Assembly (NCBI RefSeq): GCF_020740795.1
Contig: NC_067282.1
Coordinates: 179,890,274-179,954,273 of the forward strand
Source: Apus apus
Lineage: Eukaryota > Chordata > Aves > Apodiformes > Apodidae
Length of the DNA stretch: 64,000 nt
Reading direction: 5' to 3'
The position numbers and the translations under genes are program-made. The notes below the pieces were generated by a model that had not been told where the DNA came from, ran no database searches, and worked only from the letters and a program-made list of their open reading frames with translations. Shown here piece by piece: positions 49,101-61,100 of the stretch; position 1 is the stretch's first letter, and the number at the start of each line of letters is the position of its first letter.

Positions 49101-52100
49101 AATGTTGTATTCCCTCGTCTTGTCTTACTGAAAACTTAATGTATATCTTGTTAGCTCTGATTATAGCACACTGATTATCCTGGGTGTGCTTTAAGGTGTA
49201 GATCAGTGGCTCTGAGTTATTAGGAAAAAAAAAATCCCTGTTAAAGGGAGCAGCCTGCATGGGACATAAAAAATAGTTGTTAGTAGCAGTAGCACATGCT
49301 AGCAATGAAAAGGGTTATATTTCACTGATGCTATTTAGCTACAGTCATAATTGTATCTGCAGTAGGGTTTTATTTCATGGTGGTTTTTTTTAAGGTAGTC
49401 TTTACATCCCAGCCAGAGTGGCATCAGGTGCTGATAAGGCCTAAGAGATTTCACATCTTTATCTAAGTACCTGAGTGCAGCTGAGACTCAATTTAGAAAA
49501 TAATCAGAGATGTCAGCTGATGAGGATACAGCTTCTTGTTTATGTATCTGTAATATATAACTATAGAAACAGCTTACTAATAAGGATATGGAGCAAGAAG
49601 TGGTAATACACTGATAAACAAACATGATCATCTAAAGATAGAATAAATCATTAATTTATGGAAAGACTTATTTTAGTATGCACTCCATTGCAGAGGGGAC
49701 TTGTGTAGAGATAATAGAAAAATAGAACATCTGTAGACAATTTGATGAAACTCAATAAAATTTTGGGGGGGAGTAAATGGTGTTTATCCAAGTGGGGAAA
49801 TCACAAGTGAAGGAGAAAACTAGGCCAGTAAATTTTTTCTCAACTAGTTGTTTTTGTCCTCTTTTTCTTAATTCCTATTATTAAGAGACCTTATAATTCC
49901 TAGCATAGTCTTCAACAAGGAAAAATTTGGAGTAAAAAGATATAAAATGCTTATTTAGTCACATCATAGCTTGTTTACCAAGCTAGAATGTGTCTGCTTT
50001 TGTGTGTGTATTTGAAGATCAGTCTGCGTGGGGTTTTTTATACACATTTCACTACTCTATTGTGGTTAAGGCTCATTGTGTAAGGTCTTTAATACATAGC
50101 TCATCAGAGCACTTTTTGTCCCAGACAGCCTGTAGACAGCAGTGGATTAAGTAGCAAGAAAGAAAAATACATGAAAACAGTGCGCTTTAGTTAAGATTAA
50201 GGTTTCATTTGGCAACGTAATTCATGTAGGCTAGACCAGGTAAATAAGGTGGCTGAAAGTATTCTGAGAAGCATCTTCTAGGTGGCAGACAAATGTGGCA
50301 TGTACTTCTGAAATAGTTGAAAAGTTACCTCTTGAGGCAATTCAAGAATGGTTTAGAAAATAGCAGTTTCTCCAGTGGATCTGCTGCTGGGGGCAGGAAA
50401 GATGTGAATCTGAAGTCTGAAATCAGTCATGTGTAAACAGTTTTCAAAGAAAAAGAATATTAATATGCTTTGCATGATACAGAGATTTTACAAGTTCAAC
50501 ACTTGAACAGAAAGGAGTGGATCCCCAGTATCTGTTCACTTAGTCATGTTAGGCTTAAAATCTGAAACTGTTCTAGGTAGAAGGAAACTGTAGTAGAATT
50601 ACATAGAATATAGTCTTTATAACATGAATGATCAGGAGCAGTTAAAGTTTAATCACTAATTTCACTATTACTTTTCTGTAGCAGATAGGTGTTGGAGTAG
50701 GGATTGTAGTTGGAGAAACTGTTACAAGTGGGGAAGAATACCTGGTGGATTGACCCCAGCCAGCAGCCAAGCACCAGCTGCTCACTCCCTGTCCCATCAG
50801 AGAGGGGTGGGAGAGAGAAAAAGGAGAAAAGTTGCGGGTTGAAATGAAGTCAGTTTAACAGGTGAAGGAGAGAGGAGGCAAAAAACCAGTTGATGCAAGG
50901 GCAGTCATTCACCACATATCATCACCAGACTGATCCCCACGCAGTCTCCAGGCAGTGGACACTTTGGAAGTTAGAAACCCTGCCTTCCTCATCTTCTACC
51001 CCATCTTATTGCTGAGCATTGCATTACATGGTATGGAGTATCCCTGTGGCCAGTTTGAGTCATCTGTGCCCCCCTCACTTCTTGTCTGCCCCAAATGTAT
51101 TTGCTGAAGTGTGGATAGAGCTCTAAAAAGTGAAAGCCCTGACACTGTGTGAGCACTGTTCAGCAACAGCAGGTGCTATCAACACTGATTTAGCCACAAA
51201 TCCAAGGCACGGCACCATACGGGCACTGTGAAGAGAGGTACCTGCATGCCAGCTGGACCCACTACAATGAGGGAGGCAGCGGCTGAGTTTGCGGGGTGGG
51301 CTGGCTGTGCTCCTTGCTGTAGTCTGGGTGAGGGTGACACTGCCCTCTCCTGGGTGAAGCTGAGGAGCTTCAGCAAACCACATAATCCTTGTTCCTGCAC
51401 TGATACCTGAAGACTCTGGTGTACCTCAAAGAGCTGGCTGTAATTTCTCTGTGTTTCTGCACAACAGCCTCAGTTCTGCCTTTACGCAGTCAGATAGGAA
51501 AGTGCATGAAAAAATTCAAGTATGCCTATATGATAGCAGGGTTTTACGCAGAACTTCTACACCATTCTTCTCTATACTGGGAACATTTGGAAAATACTTC
51601 TAGGTTGGCAAATGCTCTTTAAGCACTCTGTGCTGTAATTCTTGGCACAGTTTGTGGGATGGTTATATCGATGCAAAACTAGTAATTTAGGCTATCACAG
51701 AAATGGTGGTAAACAAAGGCCTTAGTAAGCTTGTCCCTAAATTTTGAAGTTCTGAAAGCCTCAGTGTGGTGAGCTGAATGCCACATGAGTACAATGACAG
51801 CTACAGTTCATAATGGCAATTGAAAAGTGAATAATTGCCTACTTTATCTGAGTGTGTTAATAGTTTTTGCTTTTAAAATTGTCCTCAGAATCATTCTTCC
51901 ATCCAAATGTAGCACGAGTGGGTGAAATCTTCTCAGTGCAGGTGTTAAACTTCTTTCAGAATGCAGAACTTCCTCTGCAAAATTAGCAGGGCAGGCTGGC
52001 TGTTAAGAGACTGCTACTCACTACTCAGCTAAATGTTTGCTTAAAGGGAATGTGTTTCCCACTAGAGGGAAATGTAGGACAGGAGTCAGAAGTTGCTAAA

Positions 52101-55100
52101 AGGAGGAGGGAAGGTTCTGACTAATCTTGATCATGTACATATCAAAAAGTGGTAACTGTCACCAGTGCAGCTTGCCAAGATATTTAAAAGCTTCTGCAGA
52201 TAGGGATCTTAAGCTTTAGAACGACTGTTTTCAGCATCTGGCTTCTCCACACAGATACAACAATCCCTAGAAGGCAGAGAAAGCTTTAAGTTGGCTTTAA
52301 CATTTTCTGATAGTAAGGCTGTCAGGCAAGTAATGAGAGAGAGTTCAAAGAATTTGGAGTTACTATAGCTGCATTGATAGCAAGGAAACACAGCAGAAAG
52401 AATCATGAGGAGAGATTGGTCTTTCTGAGTGGAGGACATAAGGTTCATGACTTTCCAGAAATTTGTTGAGGGCTCCCATGTGCTTGCAGCTGCCTCCTCC
52501 TGTCACTAGGAGCCAATGTAGAAAATCAGTGCATGAAGAGTCAGGATCCATATTATTATTCCTCTCCATACACCAACACATAGAAAAGTAGGAGAATTGA
52601 TGATGTTTGGTTTTGCAGAAGGAAATGGAAGTCTTTGATCCTTGCTGTCAGTAGAAATCTAGGGCACAGGAATTTACCAGCCTGGGAAAGAGAATGAAAT
52701 CGGCTTACCACCTTTCTTCCTCTTTCTACCCACCTGTGACCTGGAAGCAAGACACAATCTACTAAAGCTGTCTGTTACAGTGATATGCAAACTTTTAATT
52801 CCACAAATTTTGACACTTCATCCATATCTTCAATGTTTTGAATGGGAAAAGCATCCCAAGCTGATGATACTTGACTAGAGGAACATTTCTCTCCTTCGCT
52901 GAAGTCATGAGAGCTGTGAGCACACAAGCAGGAGTCCCTAATACCTCTTTCAGTAGGGATCTTGCTGAATGTCCTCAAGTGAAGGGAAAATCTTTTTGAC
53001 AATGCAGAGAACAAGAAATTCTTGCTTTCTGTAATCTTGATAGAGCCAAGGGAGATAAAGCTAAGCCTATACGTGTGGTTTTATATATATTTATATGTAT
53101 GTCTCTGCATGTGTATATAATAGTAAATGGTTTTCCTGGCACATATGAAGTGTTTGCTTTAATACTCAGAATAAAAATTAAGCATCAAGTTAATCAGATG
53201 TACTTGTGAAGTGCAAATTTGAGGTAATGGAACAGGGTCACTTCAGTAAAATGTCTGTTTCACAGTAAAAGAAATGACTAACTGATCTATTCTAAGTAGA
53301 ATTAATTGGCTATATTCCTTCTGCAAAAGGGACACTGAGTAATGAACAGGACTCTAATGTGGCAAATTAGGGAAAGAAGGAATGTCTCAATTGTGAGCAG
53401 TACTCTGCATGAAGAGTTGTGTGTAAATGTCAGCTGGGTATCTTTTAGGACTGGAAATTATTCAAGAAAAGGGATTATAAATCAGAACAGGAAACTTTTT
53501 TTTGTTTTTTTGGCTGTTGGCAGTGTACAGACACCTTCATGTGGCTGAGATCCAGGGGAGCCTCTGGGAGCAGGGAAAATGATAACAGCCTTGGGGATTT
53601 TCCTTCAATTTACTGAGATAGGCTGACATCAGTAGTGACTCAGCGTTCTCCACATTCTTTCTGGGTTGTTTTCTTCTTCATTTGGAGATTTAATTATCCA
53701 CAGTCTCTAATTCCAAGTTGTGGAATTCCACTTGTGATTTTGTAATGTAGCCCCTGTAACAGCTTTTTGCTAACTCCATGCAGGCGAAGAGTCATTCACT
53801 TAATCTTGAAAGAGCAGGGAGATAACAATAGACTGAAATGTATACCGTCAGAGTCCTAAGTATGCTTGGATGGGGGGAGATAAGTGAGTATCTCATTCTT
53901 TCCAATGCAAGTTTAAAGCACAATAGTTCTATGCTCATTTCCACAGTGGGACCTCAGGACAAGTTGCATGCTTTCACTCCTTTGCAAATATCTGTTCATC
54001 TATTTATCAGGACAACAGAAAATCTCTCAAGGACACTGAAATTAGTAAAACATGTAAAGCCTTCAAGGTGGGAACAGAAACAGCTGTTCTGCATTCTCAG
54101 AATGCTACTAGAAAATAAATATGCAACTTCATGACATAGAGTAAGCAAAAATAAGGTGCCCTCAGGGCTTTTCCAGCACGTGTGAAAGTCTCTGGGGAAG
54201 AATTCCACCACAGCTTGTTGGGGATGGTTTGGTTTCTGCAGGCTGTCGATGCTGCTTCACTGTAGGGGGCTGCTGTACAGAGTGAAGAGACCTGCACAAA
54301 CCGTTGGGACCTGCTGCTGTTGGGACCACACAGGCAATACAACAATGTGAATTGTTCTTACTGAGCTCTGCTTTGCAATCAGAGCAGTTCTGGAAAGCAA
54401 GGATAGACTTTACTTGCATGAGTCTGTGCAAGTTACCTCAGAATGTCTGTTCATTCACCAAAGTTACTAGGTCACATCCTGTGAAGAGGCAAGACTAAAA
54501 CTGGGGCTTACAACTGCTAAAGGTTGAGAAAGTAAAGAAAATATCTGATAAGCTGTTGTTCAAATAAATAACTGCTTGAATTCAAATTGCATGTGTGCTG
54601 TGAGGCACATAACTGCACGATGGTCATGACGTAATAGTGAACTAAACCTGCAAAAGGTAAGGACTGTTTCTGTCAGCTAGTATTAGATGTCAAAGAATAA
54701 ATGATTGAGAGTTGGTAATAAGATATAATCATATGCACACCTTAAAATTGCTTTATTAATATATTAAGTAGTCTCTAAGTTTTAGCTAAGTAAAGGATTT
54801 ATATATACTGATACTGAAGAACTTACAAAATTTTATGTTGCAACATTTAGGCCAAATGACAATGCTAGTTCATGCTTGAATGTTTTGGTAAGCTGGGAGT
54901 TTGCAAAGTGCTTAGTGTTTTCTAGGTATCTAAGTATCAGCTCTGAAATTCTGTGCATCTTTCATGTTGTGGAAATGAGTTCGAAGTCATGCAAGCTGTC
55001 AGACAGCTTAGACTTAAGTTATTGATCTCTTTTATATGTTGCAAAGTGAAGTATGTTCTGCTTAATGCTCTTATTTTGCTTCTTATTTTTAGAGTAGAGG

Positions 55101-58100
55101 GGCTCATTTCTGTTGCAGAGTTAGCTATTTTTATTTGGAGTGGGCTTCATAACTTAGGTTAGCATAACTTATGGTTGCTGTTACAATTGCATGACCAGGG
55201 CAGCATCCATCACACACTGAAATGATAATCCCACATCCTGTATAATTAACTGGTATGTGTATGTAGTGCATAACTTTTGGGCTGGCTGTGCATCATTTCA
55301 TATGACCAGTTATACTGAGGTCCTCCTTATTTCATCATTTCCCATTCCCTAATGGGCCTGCTGTAGTCATGGTGTGTTCTTGTCAGGTATCTATATCTGT
55401 GTATCTTGCCTTCAAGACTTTAGAAATGAAGATGCAGAACAATGTTTAGAGTTCTATGGATTTTGACAAGCAGAGCTGAAAGGAATTTAAAGGTAGTAAA
55501 TTTATGCTATTTGCTATGTGCAGTAGAAATAATGGGTTAAAATATTACTCATTGCTCTTCAAACTCTAGCGATCCAGAAAGTTGATCTGTTTTCTTAGGC
55601 CATAATAGAAGCCTTTAGTTAACTTCCAGCTTTACTAATTTCCATAGACTTTGGCAGACTGCTTGGAACTGAAGCTCTGGGAAAGCCCTTAATAAATAGT
55701 AAAAGGGTCTCTGTTTATTATATGGGAATTGTTTAGTTATGCTAAAGGTAATAAATTGCTATCTAATAGCCCTTAATCAAAGGAGTTCAAATGTGTTGTG
55801 TATTAAAGGGTACCATTTATATCTAAGAAAGTAAAGCCTTCTACCTTTTAAGGATGTTATCTGTAAAAATTCTCTGTACAGTGTGTCAGAGTACCTCTGA
55901 CTTGGTTCAGAGCTGTTTGAAAGGCTTTGTCCATATAAGCCTTTCACTTTCATCTACTAAATGCTGAACTTTGGGCAGAACTTGGTGCAATTACAGTGTA
56001 TATAGGTCTGTATGCATTTTTTTCCTTTCTAGGAAATATATGTTTCCACTTGATAGCAACCCTGTGATAACCAAATATCATGCATCCAGTGAAACGCATA
56101 TGAAGAAAACAGCAGTGTCAGTAATTTTGACTGTATAAAGATAACCTGAAAAACTAAAAGCCCAAATAAAAAATTGCTGGGGGAATCATGTTGATGCATT
56201 TAAGTTAACTTGTAGGTCATTACTCGTAATAAGTCTGTTAGATGTTTGATAATGGACATCTAGGTGTGTGAAAGGTACTGAGATGTAACTTAAGGGATGA
56301 TATATCTTCATATTCAAAATGCATTAGTTTTGTTGACTTACCTACGTGATGACAATCCCTGTCAACAACGAATGTAAATAATACAACAGGAGAAATAAAG
56401 AGTATTCTCAAGTTGTGTTTGACATATTGCAGAATAGCTTGTATATTTGCTAATGAAAGCACTGAAAACAAGGGTTTGGGTTCCCAGTGCAGATGGTGTC
56501 AGGTCTAATTTTCAGCTGAGACTGTAAGTTTGTTGCTGTTTCCATAAATTTCAGAAAAATATGCCGCAACTGCAAGTGTGGCCTGGAAGAGCATGATATC
56601 CCCACAAGCAACGAGGAAGATCGGAAAGTGGGGAAACTCTTTGAAGATACAAAATACACAACCCTCATTGCAAAGCTAAAGAATGATGGCATTCCTATGT
56701 ATAAACGCAACGTAATGATACTGACTAACCCAGTGCCGGCCAAGAAGAACATATCCATCAATACTGTCACATATGAGTGGGCTCCTCCTGTTCAGAATCA
56801 GACACTTGTAAGTTCAAATCACTATTTCTTCATGTTCAAGGTGGAACTCAATGAGAGGTAAAGAAGCAGAGCTCACCAGAAGGATAAATTTGCCTCATAT
56901 AGTCTTCTTCTCTTCTTCCTCAAAATTGAAAATATGGTACCTGTTTAGTAAGTCTTGCTTATGTCATCTTGCAGATATGCATGTTTGTCTATGGAACTTA
57001 TTTAGAACTGCAGAGATGAGGTGGTTTTAATAGATTAAACATTATATGCAAAGTCCCTGCAGTTCAACTTCTCTAACCTGCCTTTTTTTTTTTTTCGTGA
57101 ACTTAAAGAAATTTTCATGGAGTACAGCCTTAAAAGCAACGCCCCCCCCCAAAAAAAAAAAAAAATTATCAAAACCACCAAACAACAACAAAGGAAAAAA
57201 AAAAAGGCAACAAAAAACAACCAACCCCACAACAATTTATGTAATTGTTTTTAAGTTAAGGGGAGCCCTCAGTCTTGCATATAGCTTTTACTGTATATGG
57301 TAAGAATAAGGTCAGTGTTGACATCTGAAAGAAAACTCTCTTCAAGTATGTTTTCAGCTGAAGTAGATGAGATGTTAGATAGCCTTCTGAGGATTTTGCT
57401 TCACTTTTCAAACTCTGCTAATTTACTGTACTGCAGCGTTGTGTGATCCATGCCATAATCATGTTGTCTCTGACTTACCTCTCAAAATATCCTTTTTCAG
57501 TGAATTAATCAAACCTTGTGCATCTAAATCAAATGTTCCTTAACATTCAGTTACCACTGGTATTCAGGCTTGCCCTTGCTTTATTAAAACTAGAGCTCTT
57601 TTTTCTTTATGTAGTCCCATTTGTTTTTGCAATGGGCTGTGTGCCTCAGGCAGACTATTTCAGCTTCTATTTTTTAAAGCTATATTGATGATCAGTAGCT
57701 TTAACTTGAGAAGACAACATGCTGTGTAAATGTTAATTATTGCTTATTCTGAGAAGTAATGACTGTTCTGATTGCTGTAAAAGGCTTAAAAGGAAGCCTG
57801 TCTCTTACTCTGGGAAGAAGCTGATAAATGCATCTGTTGTATTTTATCTCCATCTACTGCATTTCAGGAGCTTAGTGTTTATGGAAAGAACCTTGGTTTT
57901 TACAAATTTGACTGTCGCTAGCAACAATAGAGATTGTTTTAGTTGCATGTTTGCTTAAAGGGATGGGTCTATGGTCGAAGTGGCATCTGATGTCTAATTC
58001 CTCCTGGTTCAGGCTAGACAGTATATGCAGATGCTACCAAAGGAGAAGCAGCCTGTTGCTGGCTCGGAAGGCGCACAGTACAGGAAGAAGCAGTTGGCTA

Positions 58101-61100
58101 AGCAGCTGCCTGCTCATGATCAGGATCCTTCAAAATGCCACGAGCTCTCCCCCAGCGAAGTTAAGCAGATGGAACAATTTGTCAAGAAGTACAAAAATGA
58201 AGCGCTTGGTGTAGGAGATGTCAAGTTCCCTGGTGAGCTGGAAACAAGAGCTGCTGACAAGAATAATGTGAGCAATGGTGACAGAGGCACCTCAGCTACT
58301 GTAGGAGTGATGGAGAAAAAGTCCCCAGATCAGAAGGCATCTCAGTATGTAAGTATAAGAAACGAAGGATCAAACAAAAAGGTATAATACCATCTGAGTG
58401 CTCTGTGTTGTTTAACTCAGTTAAATTTTTTGTTACTTGCAATAGCTAAAATCTGGGGAGGGAAAGAAAGAACAGGAACTGCAAAATATTGTGGAAGCCT
58501 GCACAGAACCCTGGTTTTTGACAGTATTTAGTGCATTGCAGGAAATAACTTCCTAGGTGACCTTTTAGTCCTCATTGCTTGGGGATACGGTATAGCAGGG
58601 TGGCTTTCACAGAATAACAGTAAAGAAACTTGTATAGTCTTATGGACTAATTGCTGCACTTTAATCCTCTTGAAGAGTTGAGTTTAATTTTAGAAGCCTA
58701 TTTTCTTCTCTTTCTTGGAAGAGCACCAAAATTGCCCGCTTGAAAAATAGTGTTTATTATTTCTTGGTTTCATTTAATTTTAAAATAATACCTTTCCTTC
58801 CCATGTCCAACCAGCCAAGCCCTGTAGGGGCTGTTTTTACCAGCCTTCTTTTTATATTCAGATCTGGTTTTTTTCTTTGATTAGTCTTTTTTTTTCTCTG
58901 TTATCTGATTTCTGCCTTGTAATAGCTCAACAAAAAAGAAGGTATGTAGAATTACCCAGTTTTCATTGAGATTTCTAAAAATACAGCTTTAATAAAGTAA
59001 TTCTGACATAACTTGCCAACTTCTGTTGTGCATGCCTCTGCTACCAATTTATGAATGCAAAATAGAGGTAGGAGTAGTGAATTAATCATATTAGTGAAGG
59101 AAGCAAAAGCTCCTGTAACTTCATTTCTAGAGGTGTTGCTATTATATGTATGAATCCCAAAAATTACTTGTCTCCAGGTTACTTGCAGAAAATTAATATA
59201 CAAGTTCTAGATGGAGATAAGCTTGTTAACATGGTTGTAGAATATGGCTTTCAGTGTTATTGGGGGATGTGGTATGCTTTTTTGTGTGCTTTTGTTGTTT
59301 GATTTTTAAACTGACATGATATATTACTTTTGGTGTCATTCATATGGAATATAAAATTAACACTAAAGTTTTAGCTTTGAACATGCCCACTTACCTTAGT
59401 CATATGTTGTGCTATTTGGTTACCTGTAACTGCTTTCTAAAATTATTATTCAGGTGTTTTAACCATTATTTTGTAGAGATTCTAAGATACTAAAAAGTTA
59501 TTTTATCATGGCTTGATTAGGTTGTTGTCATTTTGTCTTAACTCATCCTCTCCTGTGTTACTTCAGTTTCACCACAGCAATTCCTCACATACCTCTTTGA
59601 GAAAATCCTACAGAAATACACACCTTGCTTTGTATCCTGCTGGCCAACTGGCCAAGTCAAGGGCAGGAGGCACTCTGTCCTCTTTAGTAATTTTGTCAAA
59701 AAAAGCTTTGTTTTTATATTTCACCTATTAATCACTTCCAGAGTTTTCTTACATGAGCACCTGAGTATACATCCTACTGTTTAGGCCAGGTGTATCTCAT
59801 CACTGTGCACAGTGATTTAGAAAGAGGCTTAGAAGTGTTTGATAGTACAAGTGAACAATTGAGCTGTTTATCTATTGTGTTAGGTACTGAGTTTACCCTG
59901 GGCTAAATAACCAGGATTTAGGTATTGATTTTTTTTTTGGTCTGATTTCTGCAGTGTGACTGTCTCATCTCTATGATACAGCATTATCCCAACTTCTTTT
60001 TTTTTAAAAAAAAATCACAATAAACTAATACAGAGAACAGCACTTAAATACCTTGCAGAGACCAACTGCTCACCTTGCCTACACTTTTTTCTATCCATTA
60101 GTTCTGCACCTTTGCTCTCCAGATTTCCTTGTACATTGTCTTTCAGACTGAGTCTGAAAGCATGTATTCCTGTAGTTGTGCTAAACAGAATCTCTTAAAA
60201 AATAATTTGTTATAGGAGTAGATTGCAAGTCTTTTAAACTGATTTCAAAAAATAATATAAAACGAGTTCTCCACTACTAATGTAAATATACCTATAGTAA
60301 TTACCTCTGTGTTTTTTTTTTAAAAATCACCATTAAAACCTGAAATACAGAAAAATTTCTATTCTGTATATTTTCATCTTAAAAAGGAGCAAATCTCTTT
60401 ATGCACCTTTTAACCACTTAGGCTGGGGATGTTGCAAATGGTAGGTAAACTAATTGTCTTGCATTGGGTCTATACATGGTCCATACAACTACTAAACCTT
60501 GCAACTGACTCCTCTTGGAGTATGAGATCTAAAGCAGAAAGAAGAGTCAAAATCTTCATATGCCTATGTATTTACAGTTCCCCTTTTATTCCGTTCCAAG
60601 CTCTTCTTCTTTCCCTTTTTGCTGTCTTTCTATGTATATTTTGAAGTTGATTCTCTGAAGCAAGTATGGGGATTTGATCAATATGACTTACAGCTGAGAC
60701 ACTTGACAAAAAATAAAATTATATATATACATACACAAAATATTAAAAACTGAGACTATTTGTGGCTAGGCTTCCAGTGATGTGAATCATGGAGAAAACC
60801 TTCCCAGGATGTTCAACCCAGTCACAGACCAACTGGAGTGCAGGAAATGCCAAACTGGTGATGAGACTGTAGATTAAAATTTTTCTTCCAGTAACATAAA
60901 CCACCTGTGTTTTTTGACTTGATGACAAAACCCTTTCTGTAAGCAGGTATAGGGCAGTAGACTGACTATGAACTGTTTGGAACTATTTGTAATATAACTG
61001 TGTTCATAGAATTTGTAGCCCATTTTCCACAATCATTCTCCCCATCATAAGATCATTAATTACACACTATTGGACAACAGCCATGAGTGACTAGCATCCC

